Virus record (IMG/VR): IMGVR_UViG_3300017724_000012
Coordinates: 1-42,598 of that record
Length of the DNA stretch: 42,598 nucleotides
Strand: one strand, 5' to 3'
DNA from: a virus
The translations under genes and the position numbers were made by a program. Positions 18,301 through 25,399 of this stretch are shown here, in pieces. The notes under the pieces are model-generated. The model was not told the origin of the DNA. It ran no database searches and worked only from the letters and a program-made list of their open reading frames with translations. Every line of letters begins with the position of its first letter. Position 1 is the first letter of the stretch.

Positions 18301-21300
18301 TTGGTTTTCCATTTGGTCCTTCATATCGTAGAATAAATATTACAATTGGTGGTGATTATAATGTTAGACTTTTTAGAAATCAAAATGCTGGTAATCTAAG
18401 AATATATATTAATAATGATATTACAACCACAGGACAAATAACATCAGCAGATGGATCCTCAGTATATTCATTACAATCAGGTTTATTATCTGCTGATACA
18501 ACAATTACATTACAAGCAGGACAACAGTTAGTATTATCTGTTGAAAATCCAGTTGTAGGATTATCAGTTAATTTTAGTGAAATATATAATACTTCATTAC
18601 CAAACCCGCAAATTGATGCTGTTGTAGGTAGTCCATTTCCAAATGAACTTACAACTTGGAATAATCCTTATGTAGTAACAGGATCAGTAAGTAATAGATA
18701 TGTAGGTGGAGTACCAATACCAGCAGGTTTTGCAACTAAAATTATAGATGCATATGTTGTATATTCTCAATCTGCAACTTCAAGTTTAGATGGTGCCTAT
18801 ATATTTGATGTAACACCACAATTTGGAACATTGTCAATGACTGCTTCTGTTTTTGTACAAGCTTTTGATGCCTCTGCTCCTACATCAGCATTATATGGAA
18901 ATGCTGAATATGGAACTGATGAATATGGCGGATCAGGAATTAGCCCAGCAGCGGGTGGTACATGGACAACAGCATCTCTAATAATATATTCAGGTTCAGC
19001 AAACAACTTCCCTAATGAAATGCCAGAATTAGGTGGAGATATAATGTATATAACTAGTTCATATAGTACAGCTCATGGAAATGGAAAAAGAATTACATTA
19101 CAAGAAAATATTTTACCTGCTCAATTAGATTATAATACAGTTTTAAAAATGGCTTTATTAGTAAGCAGTGGATCTAATAACGCAGCAGTAGTTCAAAAGG
19201 GACTTATTGTTACTGAATATAGTATGAGTTTTTCTTCATCAATTCCTCCTAATGTAGATCCTTCTATACCTACTGTATTTAGTGATGATTCTAACTTTAA
19301 TCTTGCTTTAGATTGCCAACCTTTATTAAATAATTATAGTGAAGGAAGAAAAAATGATAGATTACAAGATGTAGATTATAATTTTGGTACAGTTATACCA
19401 AGTAATTGGCAACAAATTATTGACTTTTCAGCTTCAAGAGCCTCAGTACCTGAATCTAATTATACTAAATTTTCATCTGCAAATCCTAGATATTTTGGTA
19501 CTCGAACAAATAGTGCTAAAATAAATTCATGGACTCCTGGTGATTCTGGTGGATATGGAAAATTACCAAATATTGAAATATCAAGAGGATTTTTAGCTTA
19601 TTTTAAAAATACTACAGATTTATATCCTTTATTAAATAATACTACTCAATATAACATACAATATTTAATTGGACAAGATGGAGCTGCTACTCAACCTAAA
19701 TTATCAGATATTACTTTATATAATGTTCAAGGTACATTTGATTCATATCCTGAGATATCTAAAGGAACAGTAGCTTTAAATCAAAATACAGATAATACTA
19801 TATTAAATCCTTTAAATGGATTAGTTGAATTTAAAAAAGTAACCCAAAAACCAGTTCCTATTATATACACTCAGAAATCAAATTTATTCCCTATAACATC
19901 TTCTTTTGATACCGCTACAGGCCTACCAGATGAGTTTTGTGAGGGACTAGATTTGATTGGAGATGAACCTGTGGATCCTACTATTGTTCCAACTTTTGCA
20001 AATTATGGTTTTTTAGCCGAAAGTGAAGAAGTTGGGGTACAAGGAATAAACTTTACTGATGAATTTAATTCAACAGTCAAAAACCCAAATGGGAATGTTT
20101 CTCCTAATGTTACAGCTTCATTTGTAGATGGTAGTACTACTTATCAAGTATATGATACTGCAACAGGAATAATAAGAATCCCAAATGACGATGATTATCC
20201 AGTAGGTAATGCAGGCAATGGTAATTCTACTTCTCAACCTTATACTTTAGAAATGAAAGTAGGTATTGATACTTCCCCTCTTACTTATGCAGTTCAAACT
20301 TCAAATGAGAGTAAAAGTGGTAATTATAATACTTCTGTACAATTGGGAAGTATGAACATTAAGTTTCAAAGAACAAATACTCAAGGTCCTTCTAGTACCT
20401 CATTTAATACCTTTGCACCATCAAATGTTAAAGTTGAATTAGTAACTTATATACTACAATCAGATGGTAATCTTTTAACAAATACTATTAATTATTCACA
20501 AGTAGCCCCTGCTTATATTACCGGTACTTCAGGAACTGGTGGAGTTACAGTTAATTGGAATGCCGATGTGATTGATGGTTTACTTGCTAATCAAGGTATA
20601 ACTGCTCAAGCAGTACAATTAGGAGGTACTATTCAAAAACAAAGATGGTATGTTTCATGTACAGTACCTTCATCTACTATTAGACAAGGTAGAAACTTTA
20701 GAGCTATAGGAACAGGTAATATGATTGTTTTAACCTCGGGTCAAAGAAATGTAGCATTAGATCCTGTATTTTTTCCAACGGGTCAAGGTGGTGGATTTGA
20801 AGTACGAATGGCATTAAATGGTGCACAAAGTAATCCTGTTACAGCAGCAGTTGCTCCTTTTTGGATATTTAAAGAAGATGGTAGTGGAAACAAAATTACT
20901 AATACTTTAATAATGAGTTCATCTCAAATGAATAAGGCATATGGAAGAGGATTTATTCAAAAAGATTTAATTTATACTTCAAGTTTTAATAAAGATTTTC
21001 CTGATGGTATAGAACCTGGTTTTGCACAATTCCCAACAATTCAAACTGCATGGAATGTACAACCTTATGATGAAATTAGATTTATGGGTAAAGAAGAAGA
21101 AACTTATTCTATAACATCAATCATTACTCCATCTCAACAACAAAATAGTAGTTATATACAAGATGGTGTTGGGATGTTAGAAGTAGTTTTAGATAGAGAT
21201 ATACATCCAAGTAATGATATTGTATTTGAATCTACTCCTGGGGGTATAGGTACATCTTTAGATGTTAAAGCAACAGCTTCTTTATATTCAGGTGATGAGG

Positions 21301-21554
21301 AAGGAACTATTCAACCACAAATTAAAAAAGTAAACTTTGGACAACAATCATTTAGACCTCTTGATTTTTTCTTAGTAAGAAGGTACGTGGAAGATGCAAG
21401 TTCTCTTATTACATTCCAACAATACCCTTACGGTAATCCACCTATAAGTGCATCCTCAACAGGGTTTATTGCACCGGAGTACCCAACATCAAACCTAAAA
21501 ACTAACCCAGATGAACTATTATCTGACTTAGTTGATAAAAAACTAATAGAGTAA
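12363..21554 (+). CDS. Giant baseplate/tail structural protein (3063 aa) with LamG-like insert
   Basis: A very large virion protein in the position of the T4 gp7/gp8 wedge genes. The first 600 residues are baseplate-like, ending in a conserved-looking block HNLPYLLKTKGTVAGLRAL and YGIPDTILRINEFGGKD (residues 551-590). A concanavalin/LamG-like domain follows at about 630-815 (GAIQFRFKTNG, WWSVQINRKDGKFELL, GSLQEVRYF). A second conserved-looking block is near residues 1005-1045 (MIEDFTPARTSLSSGVVI, then KQHLLERNRQRPAQ). The middle contains many beta-rich, probably Ig- or lectin-like modules and a Gly run near residue 1806. The C-terminus (2993-3063) has FRPLDFFLVRRYVEDASS and PEYPTSNL. T4 gp7 has 1032 residues, so if this is its counterpart about 2000 residues have been added. 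No signal peptide. Assignment to gp7 is by position and N-terminal character only. Confidence 0.75.
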   Translation: MEKNIVINTVDPQTFEFQDYSTSDETLIANNSLDTAFTASSDYIEAYIYDGNQNRISSQVPYTNYSVTEGDIVLKPSNDLERLGFDMGSYYISYDFYRPRLGSTLNTQYYISEISSDRTEIRLDSTQITNELLISSSLEFIAYRDEAEYFVDFFLNFGNNQQVIANNIELDLEDELNPTVLIKLYEPLPSNFTTKSQCTVVEQISTPQSYNVVFPPLDFTPDDFSYISGPNYSLNIKGESGTPGMDFSYNTLVESDLTSSFNQINSLLTRKEIDININYEDYNDFIYFSSAYTRLQNFYHKVGVIQSASLQLGKITSATTGSEIYSSSQAVFSQTIQDTIKNFDGYEYFLYFNSGSDSSYPKSNSEPPFILYPTGSTEVLEWLGSTDDESPYYGGQSITASNYDEENQNSLYFAIPEYLRSDPQNVKYELFVDMVGQHYDNLWLYTKNITTKFDADNRLDYGIAKDMVADAIRDFGVKLYSNNFNTNDLYTAFLGLTPSGSSFPFPYMTGSIGGAVNTPSGYEYVDSTISASNDIVPLDDVNKRLYKRIYHNLPYLLKTKGTVAGLRALITSYGIPDTILRINEFGGKDRNNSQDWDLKQDFYNVGLNTTSSAFTSSFNLNSDFNADENSPGAIQFRFKTNGIPSASNTPITQSFFYSSTGVGSKIAMALEYNESLLLTGSYSGSTESKYKNYGTLKFWPNETINPGNYASLYLPFWDGDWWSVQINRKDGKFELLSANAIGENLGFTGSDEINADTTKWEAADQMFWLPQTYVLFDSTYYFPFSGSLQEVRYFTEPLSQSVFFDYTMNPYSFEGNNINSAPNQLAFRLPLGTMLKTGSFNTSIHPKVTGSWVTTSSFRNDIASTASFSSAKPTWLKNIEDVYPDQSPSGMRNRVTDKIQTEALILPEGDTLSGYESIQQTSYVSESFTPSINYLEVAFSPQDQINDDITGQLGYFNIGEYIGDPRLISSSDRTYPDLDVLRDAYFEKYITNYDVTDFVRLIKFFDNSLFKMIEDFTPARTSLSSGVVIKQHLLERNRQRPAQVTSSFHNYSGSVRNLPKNYSLGSNDYPQYSDSGSAIYKFSGGTGGGFEPFNGLQTYPSGTLNLGPDNRYFVTQSWNEAWESISGSAPIDRTDQREFYNGEFSGSNIEVGLNDICSAYFKVSMTEYRYIPVFWSADGNNNTNTISEQDFLDPSNQPPSGFVWFWNNGQTLSTNSDGVVTYIKMSLETYNGYNIASFIQGVEFIIFSFSNATDFNGNILTERNATYYIESVAIQPADLSPNANSVGAALAFTVPEISSTAVSSADSAFFDFNFSASGDFIWYATDDTSTDPDVVINTGISSSIPQGYFPLPGSPLVNKNYPTESFFRGWASSNFYQNGTFISSTGILSDVLDNFNTGSHEIDNTDTTLQSGTDPASNYPWFMNAHLDQQGSSWIQIPSESFLDYSNIPDSSVGPVATNNYFNIAWTSQSSAQGVNYYYNASNNAIYISGSQFQNDLKTPGALYSSSLVAQIISQGTNLPGGYTPPGQTSLTIPISNDNELWVYQGENSGFTAGGEWQNAAPDANAWRYNRYIHRPFKIYYLTETGSGAPSEPYLEYDPMVYSGSPIISLTGPPPYYDDVRRKFATMLGTQGNIPNTLTYQKPLNATETFPSVTQTSGSFQIYSELRQVRPFIFTTYQTKLNIPGAIGPAIGSGSAISISQSDGTPFATLRMYQNEQASVPPPTPTGNSYDVTCNDFICQLYYTDEDGVLTGPISMLNNQTVAICADASLNQSQVISPISFGSFSIVLDVNNTNGACSAVITNPLGGGGGGFNLLGGTYVNQHPYFYDLTTNNGETVQNSTALGFGQDPILFGELYDGENTSSLSLLTGTQPAGDQTLPDIIFPRGDYIFTMSDFDTGRFTNGRTEFGLWTRFGDYATYDLENQVGSGHNPITIDYKDTNNTSQTIDVYQFAAVSFDGVGLSPGADNGGAQNISEDMRFFGFPFGPSYRRINITIGGDYNVRLFRNQNAGNLRIYINNDITTTGQITSADGSSVYSLQSGLLSADTTITLQAGQQLVLSVENPVVGLSVNFSEIYNTSLPNPQIDAVVGSPFPNELTTWNNPYVVTGSVSNRYVGGVPIPAGFATKIIDAYVVYSQSATSSLDGAYIFDVTPQFGTLSMTASVFVQAFDASAPTSALYGNAEYGTDEYGGSGISPAAGGTWTTASLIIYSGSANNFPNEMPELGGDIMYITSSYSTAHGNGKRITLQENILPAQLDYNTVLKMALLVSSGSNNAAVVQKGLIVTEYSMSFSSSIPPNVDPSIPTVFSDDSNFNLALDCQPLLNNYSEGRKNDRLQDVDYNFGTVIPSNWQQIIDFSASRASVPESNYTKFSSANPRYFGTRTNSAKINSWTPGDSGGYGKLPNIEISRGFLAYFKNTTDLYPLLNNTTQYNIQYLIGQDGAATQPKLSDITLYNVQGTFDSYPEISKGTVALNQNTDNTILNPLNGLVEFKKVTQKPVPIIYTQKSNLFPITSSFDTATGLPDEFCEGLDLIGDEPVDPTIVPTFANYGFLAESEEVGVQGINFTDEFNSTVKNPNGNVSPNVTASFVDGSTTYQVYDTATGIIRIPNDDDYPVGNAGNGNSTSQPYTLEMKVGIDTSPLTYAVQTSNESKSGNYNTSVQLGSMNIKFQRTNTQGPSSTSFNTFAPSNVKVELVTYILQSDGNLLTNTINYSQVAPAYITGTSGTGGVTVNWNADVIDGLLANQGITAQAVQLGGTIQKQRWYVSCTVPSSTIRQGRNFRAIGTGNMIVLTSGQRNVALDPVFFPTGQGGGFEVRMALNGAQSNPVTAAVAPFWIFKEDGSGNKITNTLIMSSSQMNKAYGRGFIQKDLIYTSSFNKDFPDGIEPGFAQFPTIQTAWNVQPYDEIRFMGKEEETYSITSIITPSQQQNSSYIQDGVGMLEVVLDRDIHPSNDIVFESTPGGIGTSLDVKATASLYSGDEEGTIQPQIKKVNFGQQSFRPLDFFLVRRYVEDASSLITFQQYPYGNPPISASSTGFIAPEYPTSNLKTNPDELLSDLVDKKLIE

Positions 21555-21556
21555 CA

Positions 21557-21585
21557 TATTTATAACATATAATAATATTTATATC
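21557..21585 (+). promoter_or_regulatory. Tandem late promoter motifs
   Basis: Two imperfect copies occur in the 42-nt gap: TATTTATAAC (21557-21566) and TATTTATATC (21576-21585). The second ends 11 nt before the ATG at 21597, the usual spacing. They would drive the tail-protein block 21597-25366. Confidence 0.45.
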
Positions 21586-21596
21586 AAAAAAACAAA

Positions 21597-22271
21597 ATGG
21601 GATATTTAAATAACGCAATAATTACAGTAGATGCTATTTTAACTACTAAAGGTAGAGAAGCAATGGCATCCAATGATGGTTCTTTTCAAATCACTCAATT
21701 TGCATTAGCCGATGATGAAATAGATTATACACTTTTTAATCCAACACATCCCTCAGGTTCAGCATATTATGGTGAAGCAATAGTAAATCAACCATTATTA
21801 GAGGCTTTCCCGTTAGAAAGCCAAATAATGAAGTATAAACTTACAACACTACCTAGAGGTACAGCAAAAATGCCAATATTAAATCTTGGTTATGCCGCTA
21901 TTACTTTACAACAAGGAGCACAATTAGCTATTACTCCTCAAACTTTGAATTATTTAGGTAATGATCAAACCTTTGAAACTAGTGGGTATTCTGCTACTAT
22001 TGCAGATGTAAGAACTTTAGCTTCTTTTGAAGGATTAGGAATCCAAAACGCAGCTACAACAAATGCAAATGCAAATGCAACAACTACTGTTGGAACTAAT
22101 GTATCATCAACTGTAACAGGAACACAAATAAATTTAAGAGCAACAACAATTAATACTTTATTTGGAACAAATTCAACTTTAGTAACAACATTAACTGTAA
22201 TTGGATTAGATAGTGGTGCAAGATTAACAATCCCAGTAACAATAACAAAACAATCATCCTTAACAGCATAA
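21597..22271 (+). CDS. Conserved tail structural protein
   Basis: A 224-residue protein whose N-terminal 110 residues look strongly conserved: MGYLNNAIITVDAILTTKGR, then GSFQITQFALADDEIDYTLF and LTTLPRGTAKMPIL. From memory this pattern recurs as a structural protein in marine T4-like phages; its exact position in the virion is not known to me. The C-terminal half is Thr/Ala/Asn-rich and beta-prone (ATTNANANATTTVG, RLTIPVTI), like an Ig-type module. It follows a double late-type motif and is 4 nt from the next gene. Confidence 0.75.
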   Translation: MGYLNNAIITVDAILTTKGREAMASNDGSFQITQFALADDEIDYTLFNPTHPSGSAYYGEAIVNQPLLEAFPLESQIMKYKLTTLPRGTAKMPILNLGYAAITLQQGAQLAITPQTLNYLGNDQTFETSGYSATIADVRTLASFEGLGIQNAATTNANANATTTVGTNVSSTVTGTQINLRATTINTLFGTNSTLVTTLTVIGLDSGARLTIPVTITKQSSLTA

Positions 22272-22275
22272 AAAT

Positions 22276-23325
22276 ATGAGCTTTAATAGATTAGACCCAG
22301 AAGATTTTGTAGTAAGTGCCGATGCTGTTTCAGCAACAGTATGGTCACAAAATCAACCCTTTCTTACAACATTTTTTACATCTTCTGCCCAAGAAACAGG
22401 ACAATCCGGAGATTATTACTTAAATATATTAAATACAGCTTCAAGTGAACCTAATTCTGAGGTACAATTTGCAATTGCTTATGCTGATCAAACAGGTGGT
22501 GGTGCTTCATCTTATAATCCTGCAGTAAATAATTATTCTCCTTCAACAACAATATATGGTTCATACAGAACTTTGGTATTAGAAGATGAAAATTCTGAAT
22601 TTATATTTGGTGATGTATCTTCAAGCTTTTTTTATGCTATAAGTATTGATAGAGCTAGATATAAAGAAACTTTATTCCCAGGTTCTTTAAATTTACTATT
22701 ATCTAGTAGTATAGCAGGTTATGATACATTACAATTAACAGATAATTCTCAAGATGTTACTATACCACAATATTTTGGTACAATGAGAGCTTACCAAGTT
22801 ATTAGTGGATCTAATGGTTCAGCTTATAATAAAACTACAGGTATTAATAATAATAATGTAGGATATACAAACCAAAGTGGTTCTTATGGTTTATTCCTTC
22901 CAGATATTTCTACTATTTTATTAAATGCAAATGCCTTAGATATTTCTGATTCTCCTGAAGGTATTAATTTAGGTACTAATAGGACTTTAAATACCGATGC
23001 TAATAATGCCCAAAAATTATACATACATATGTCTGGGAGTGGGGGATCATCATTTGGTTTAGGTTGCCAAGAAACTATTACATCAGATTATGTATTTGTA
23101 AGAGCAAGAAGTTCAGAAATTAACTACTCAGAAAACCCATCATTTATATCAGGTTCAACTGGAGAAGTAATTTATTCATATTTTATTAATAATCCAACTG
23201 TATATCCAACAACTGTAGGTTTATATAATGATAATAATGATTTATTAGCAGTAGCTAAGTTATCAAAACCTATACAAAAAGATTTTACAAAAGAAGCTCT
23301 AATACGAGTAAAACTAGATTTTTAA
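22276..23325 (+). CDS. Tail structural protein, paralogue 1
   Basis: A 349-residue beta-rich, Ser/Asn-rich protein. The C-terminal 75 residues (SSEINYSENPSFISGS, TTVGLYNDNNDLLAVAKLSKP) closely parallel the end of the next gene, so the two are paralogues and probably occupy equivalent or alternating positions in the tail tip. The N-terminal part (residues 15-130) has SATVWSQNQPFLTTFFTSS and YGSYRTLVLEDENSEFIFG. No enzyme motif. It lies 4 nt after the preceding tail gene and 5 nt before its paralogue. Confidence 0.72.
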   Translation: MSFNRLDPEDFVVSADAVSATVWSQNQPFLTTFFTSSAQETGQSGDYYLNILNTASSEPNSEVQFAIAYADQTGGGASSYNPAVNNYSPSTTIYGSYRTLVLEDENSEFIFGDVSSSFFYAISIDRARYKETLFPGSLNLLLSSSIAGYDTLQLTDNSQDVTIPQYFGTMRAYQVISGSNGSAYNKTTGINNNNVGYTNQSGSYGLFLPDISTILLNANALDISDSPEGINLGTNRTLNTDANNAQKLYIHMSGSGGSSFGLGCQETITSDYVFVRARSSEINYSENPSFISGSTGEVIYSYFINNPTVYPTTVGLYNDNNDLLAVAKLSKPIQKDFTKEALIRVKLDF

Positions 23326-23330
23326 GATGA

Positions 23331-24293
23331 ATGGCGGCTTTCAAACAATTCAATGCACCCGATATAATTGTATCACCATTAGAAGTAAATAAATCATTTA
23401 CTTTTTCTGGTGACTCAGAATTATCAGCTTCAAATGTTGATGTTAATAGATTTTTAGGGGTAAATACAAATTTTACAGCTTCAAACAATCAAGCTACAGG
23501 ATTTAATTCAGGTAGCTTAATTTTATCTCAATCAACAGTATATGATAATATTAAACAATTATATTATTCTAATTATATAACTTCTAGTTTTGGTGATAAT
23601 GCCGTAACTGCTAGCGTATTATTAGGTTCTGATGCATCTGGTGATGTGTTAATAGGTGGTGTGGGTTCTAACGGTAGATACTCAAATTATTTACAATCTA
23701 CATTAACTCAATCACGTTTTTTCCCTACAGGTTCAAATGAAGAAATTTTAGTATTTTCAATACCTTCTAAATTATATGGAGATTATATTCAACCAGAATC
23801 ATTTGCATTAACTCTTGGTTATGATAGTACTAATTTCACTGATTTAGCAGAAATTACAGATGATGGAGAAGGCAATTTATTATCTGCTAGTATTAATGTA
23901 GGACAAATATTTTATCCTCATGGTATTGCTGTAATAACACAACAAGATTTTGATGGAAATAGTTTAGGAAATGCATATTTTAATACAGAAATATCTTGTT
24001 CATTTTCAAGTTCATATACAATTTATGAAACACAATATAAATGTACTATTAATGAAAGTGAATTTAATTTTTCACAAAACCCAAGTATTATATCAGGAAG
24101 TATAACAGATAATGCAATAACATCTAGTAATATACCTTATGATTTTGCCACTGGTTCTTATTTTAGTCCCTATGTAACTACTGTTGGTATGTATAACGAA
24201 CAATATGAATTGTTAGCTGTAGGTAAATTAGCACAACCTTTACCTACTTCACAAACAACTGATACAACAATTTTAGTAAATATAGATAGATAA
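23331..24293 (+). CDS. Tail structural protein, paralogue 2
   Basis: A 320-residue beta-rich protein. Its C-terminus (SEFNFSQNPSIISGS, TTVGMYNEQYELLAVGKLAQP) aligns with that of the preceding gene, while the N-terminus (MAAFKQFNAPDIIVSPLEVN, FTFSGDSELSASNVDVNRFL) differs, so the pair share an assembly module and diverged elsewhere. The stop overlaps the next ATG by one base, coupling it to the beta-roll fibre gene. Confidence 0.72.
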   Translation: MAAFKQFNAPDIIVSPLEVNKSFTFSGDSELSASNVDVNRFLGVNTNFTASNNQATGFNSGSLILSQSTVYDNIKQLYYSNYITSSFGDNAVTASVLLGSDASGDVLIGGVGSNGRYSNYLQSTLTQSRFFPTGSNEEILVFSIPSKLYGDYIQPESFALTLGYDSTNFTDLAEITDDGEGNLLSASINVGQIFYPHGIAVITQQDFDGNSLGNAYFNTEISCSFSSSYTIYETQYKCTINESEFNFSQNPSIISGSITDNAITSSNIPYDFATGSYFSPYVTTVGMYNEQYELLAVGKLAQPLPTSQTTDTTILVNIDR

Positions 24294-25366
24294 TGGCATG
24301 TACACTTTCAAATACAGGAATACAAACGGGTTGTACAATACTTGCTACACAAGTATCACAATCTATAAATGCTTTTACAAAAGCAGAAGCATATGATATA
24401 TCAATATCTGGTTCTCTTGTAGTAACGGGTAGTACATTTTTCTCTAGTTCAAATGGAGCAATGTATTTACAAGGTATAGGTCAAAATACTCAAAATCACG
24501 TTTTAACTTATAATTCTAGTAATGGTAATGTAACATTTGCCTCTTGTCAATGTTTTGTATCTCCCCCGGCAACAGGTGCTTATATAACAGGAAGTGGAGA
24601 AGATATTAGACCAATAGCAGGACAAAATTCTACTAACAATTGCCAAAACTCAGGAATAGGTAGTGGTGCTAATAATAATGTAACTTCTAGTTTTTCTTAT
24701 ATTGGAGGAGGTAGATCAAATAATATTTCAAATGCTTCTGATTGTTCTATAATAGGTGGTGGAACATTAAACAATATTATTTCAGCTGATAATTCTAATA
24801 TATTAGGTGGATTCCGAAATACAATTAATAAAAATTCAGGTTATAGTGTAATATTAGGAGGGTCATGTAATGAAATAAATAGATGTGGTAATTCCCATTT
24901 AATAAATGGGTGTGAGAATGAAATAATGGGTAGTGGAACAACTAATAGTTTTGGTACAATATTAAATGGTTGTTGTAATAAAATATGTGGTAATGCTAGT
25001 GGTTGTTCTTATAATACAATATTAAATGGTGAAGGTAATATTATTGAAAATTCAAAATATTCTGCTATACTAGGGGGGTTAGATAATAAAGTATGTGCAC
25101 CTGGGGGTAATATAATTGGAAATGATAATGAAATCCAATTATCACACGATCAATCTGTTATGATAGGTAGTTGTTTAACAAGTTGTGCTGCTTGTACGGT
25201 TCATGTAAATAATTTAAATGTAGGGTGTACAACACAAATGCAATTAAGAAATCCAATTGGTAGTGGACAAGCAGGAATGTTAGTAGCTTGTGATGCAGGA
25301 GGTGGAGCAGCTGAGTTATATTTTCATAATGGAACAGCATATAAAAAGGTATGCTTAGTACCATAA
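24293..25366 (+). CDS. Cys-rich beta-roll tail fibre protein
   Basis: A 357-residue fibre protein. Residues 21-47 (VSQSINAFTKAEAYDISISG) match the N-terminus of the 3570-residue fibre downstream, suggesting a shared attachment domain. Residues 125-290 are YadA-head-like repeats with a GGG-x-x-N-x-I core (IGGGRSNNIS, IGGGTLNNII, LGGSCNEI, NGCCNKICG, LGGLDNKVC), predicted to form a left-handed beta-roll in a trimer. There are 20 Cys residues, many at the repeat corner next to Asn, an unusual density. The end (ACTVHVNNLNVG) matches the closing motif of the beta-roll in the large fibre. It is probably a short receptor-contact fibre. No S74 domain is present. Confidence 0.75.
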   Translation: MACTLSNTGIQTGCTILATQVSQSINAFTKAEAYDISISGSLVVTGSTFFSSSNGAMYLQGIGQNTQNHVLTYNSSNGNVTFASCQCFVSPPATGAYITGSGEDIRPIAGQNSTNNCQNSGIGSGANNNVTSSFSYIGGGRSNNISNASDCSIIGGGTLNNIISADNSNILGGFRNTINKNSGYSVILGGSCNEINRCGNSHLINGCENEIMGSGTTNSFGTILNGCCNKICGNASGCSYNTILNGEGNIIENSKYSAILGGLDNKVCAPGGNIIGNDNEIQLSHDQSVMIGSCLTSCAACTVHVNNLNVGCTTQMQLRNPIGSGQAGMLVACDAGGGAAELYFHNGTAYKKVCLVP

Positions 25367-25381
25367 GAAATAATTTTATAA

Positions 25382-25391
25382 TATTTATAAT
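25382..25391 (+). promoter_or_regulatory. Candidate late promoter motif TATTTATAAT
   Basis: ATATTTATAATAAA with only 8 nt between TATTTATAAT and the ATG at 25400, the closest spacing of the set. If the TATAAT part acts as a -10 element, the transcript would begin about 2-3 nt before the start codon. Confidence 0.5.
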
Positions 25392-25399
25392 AAAACCTA

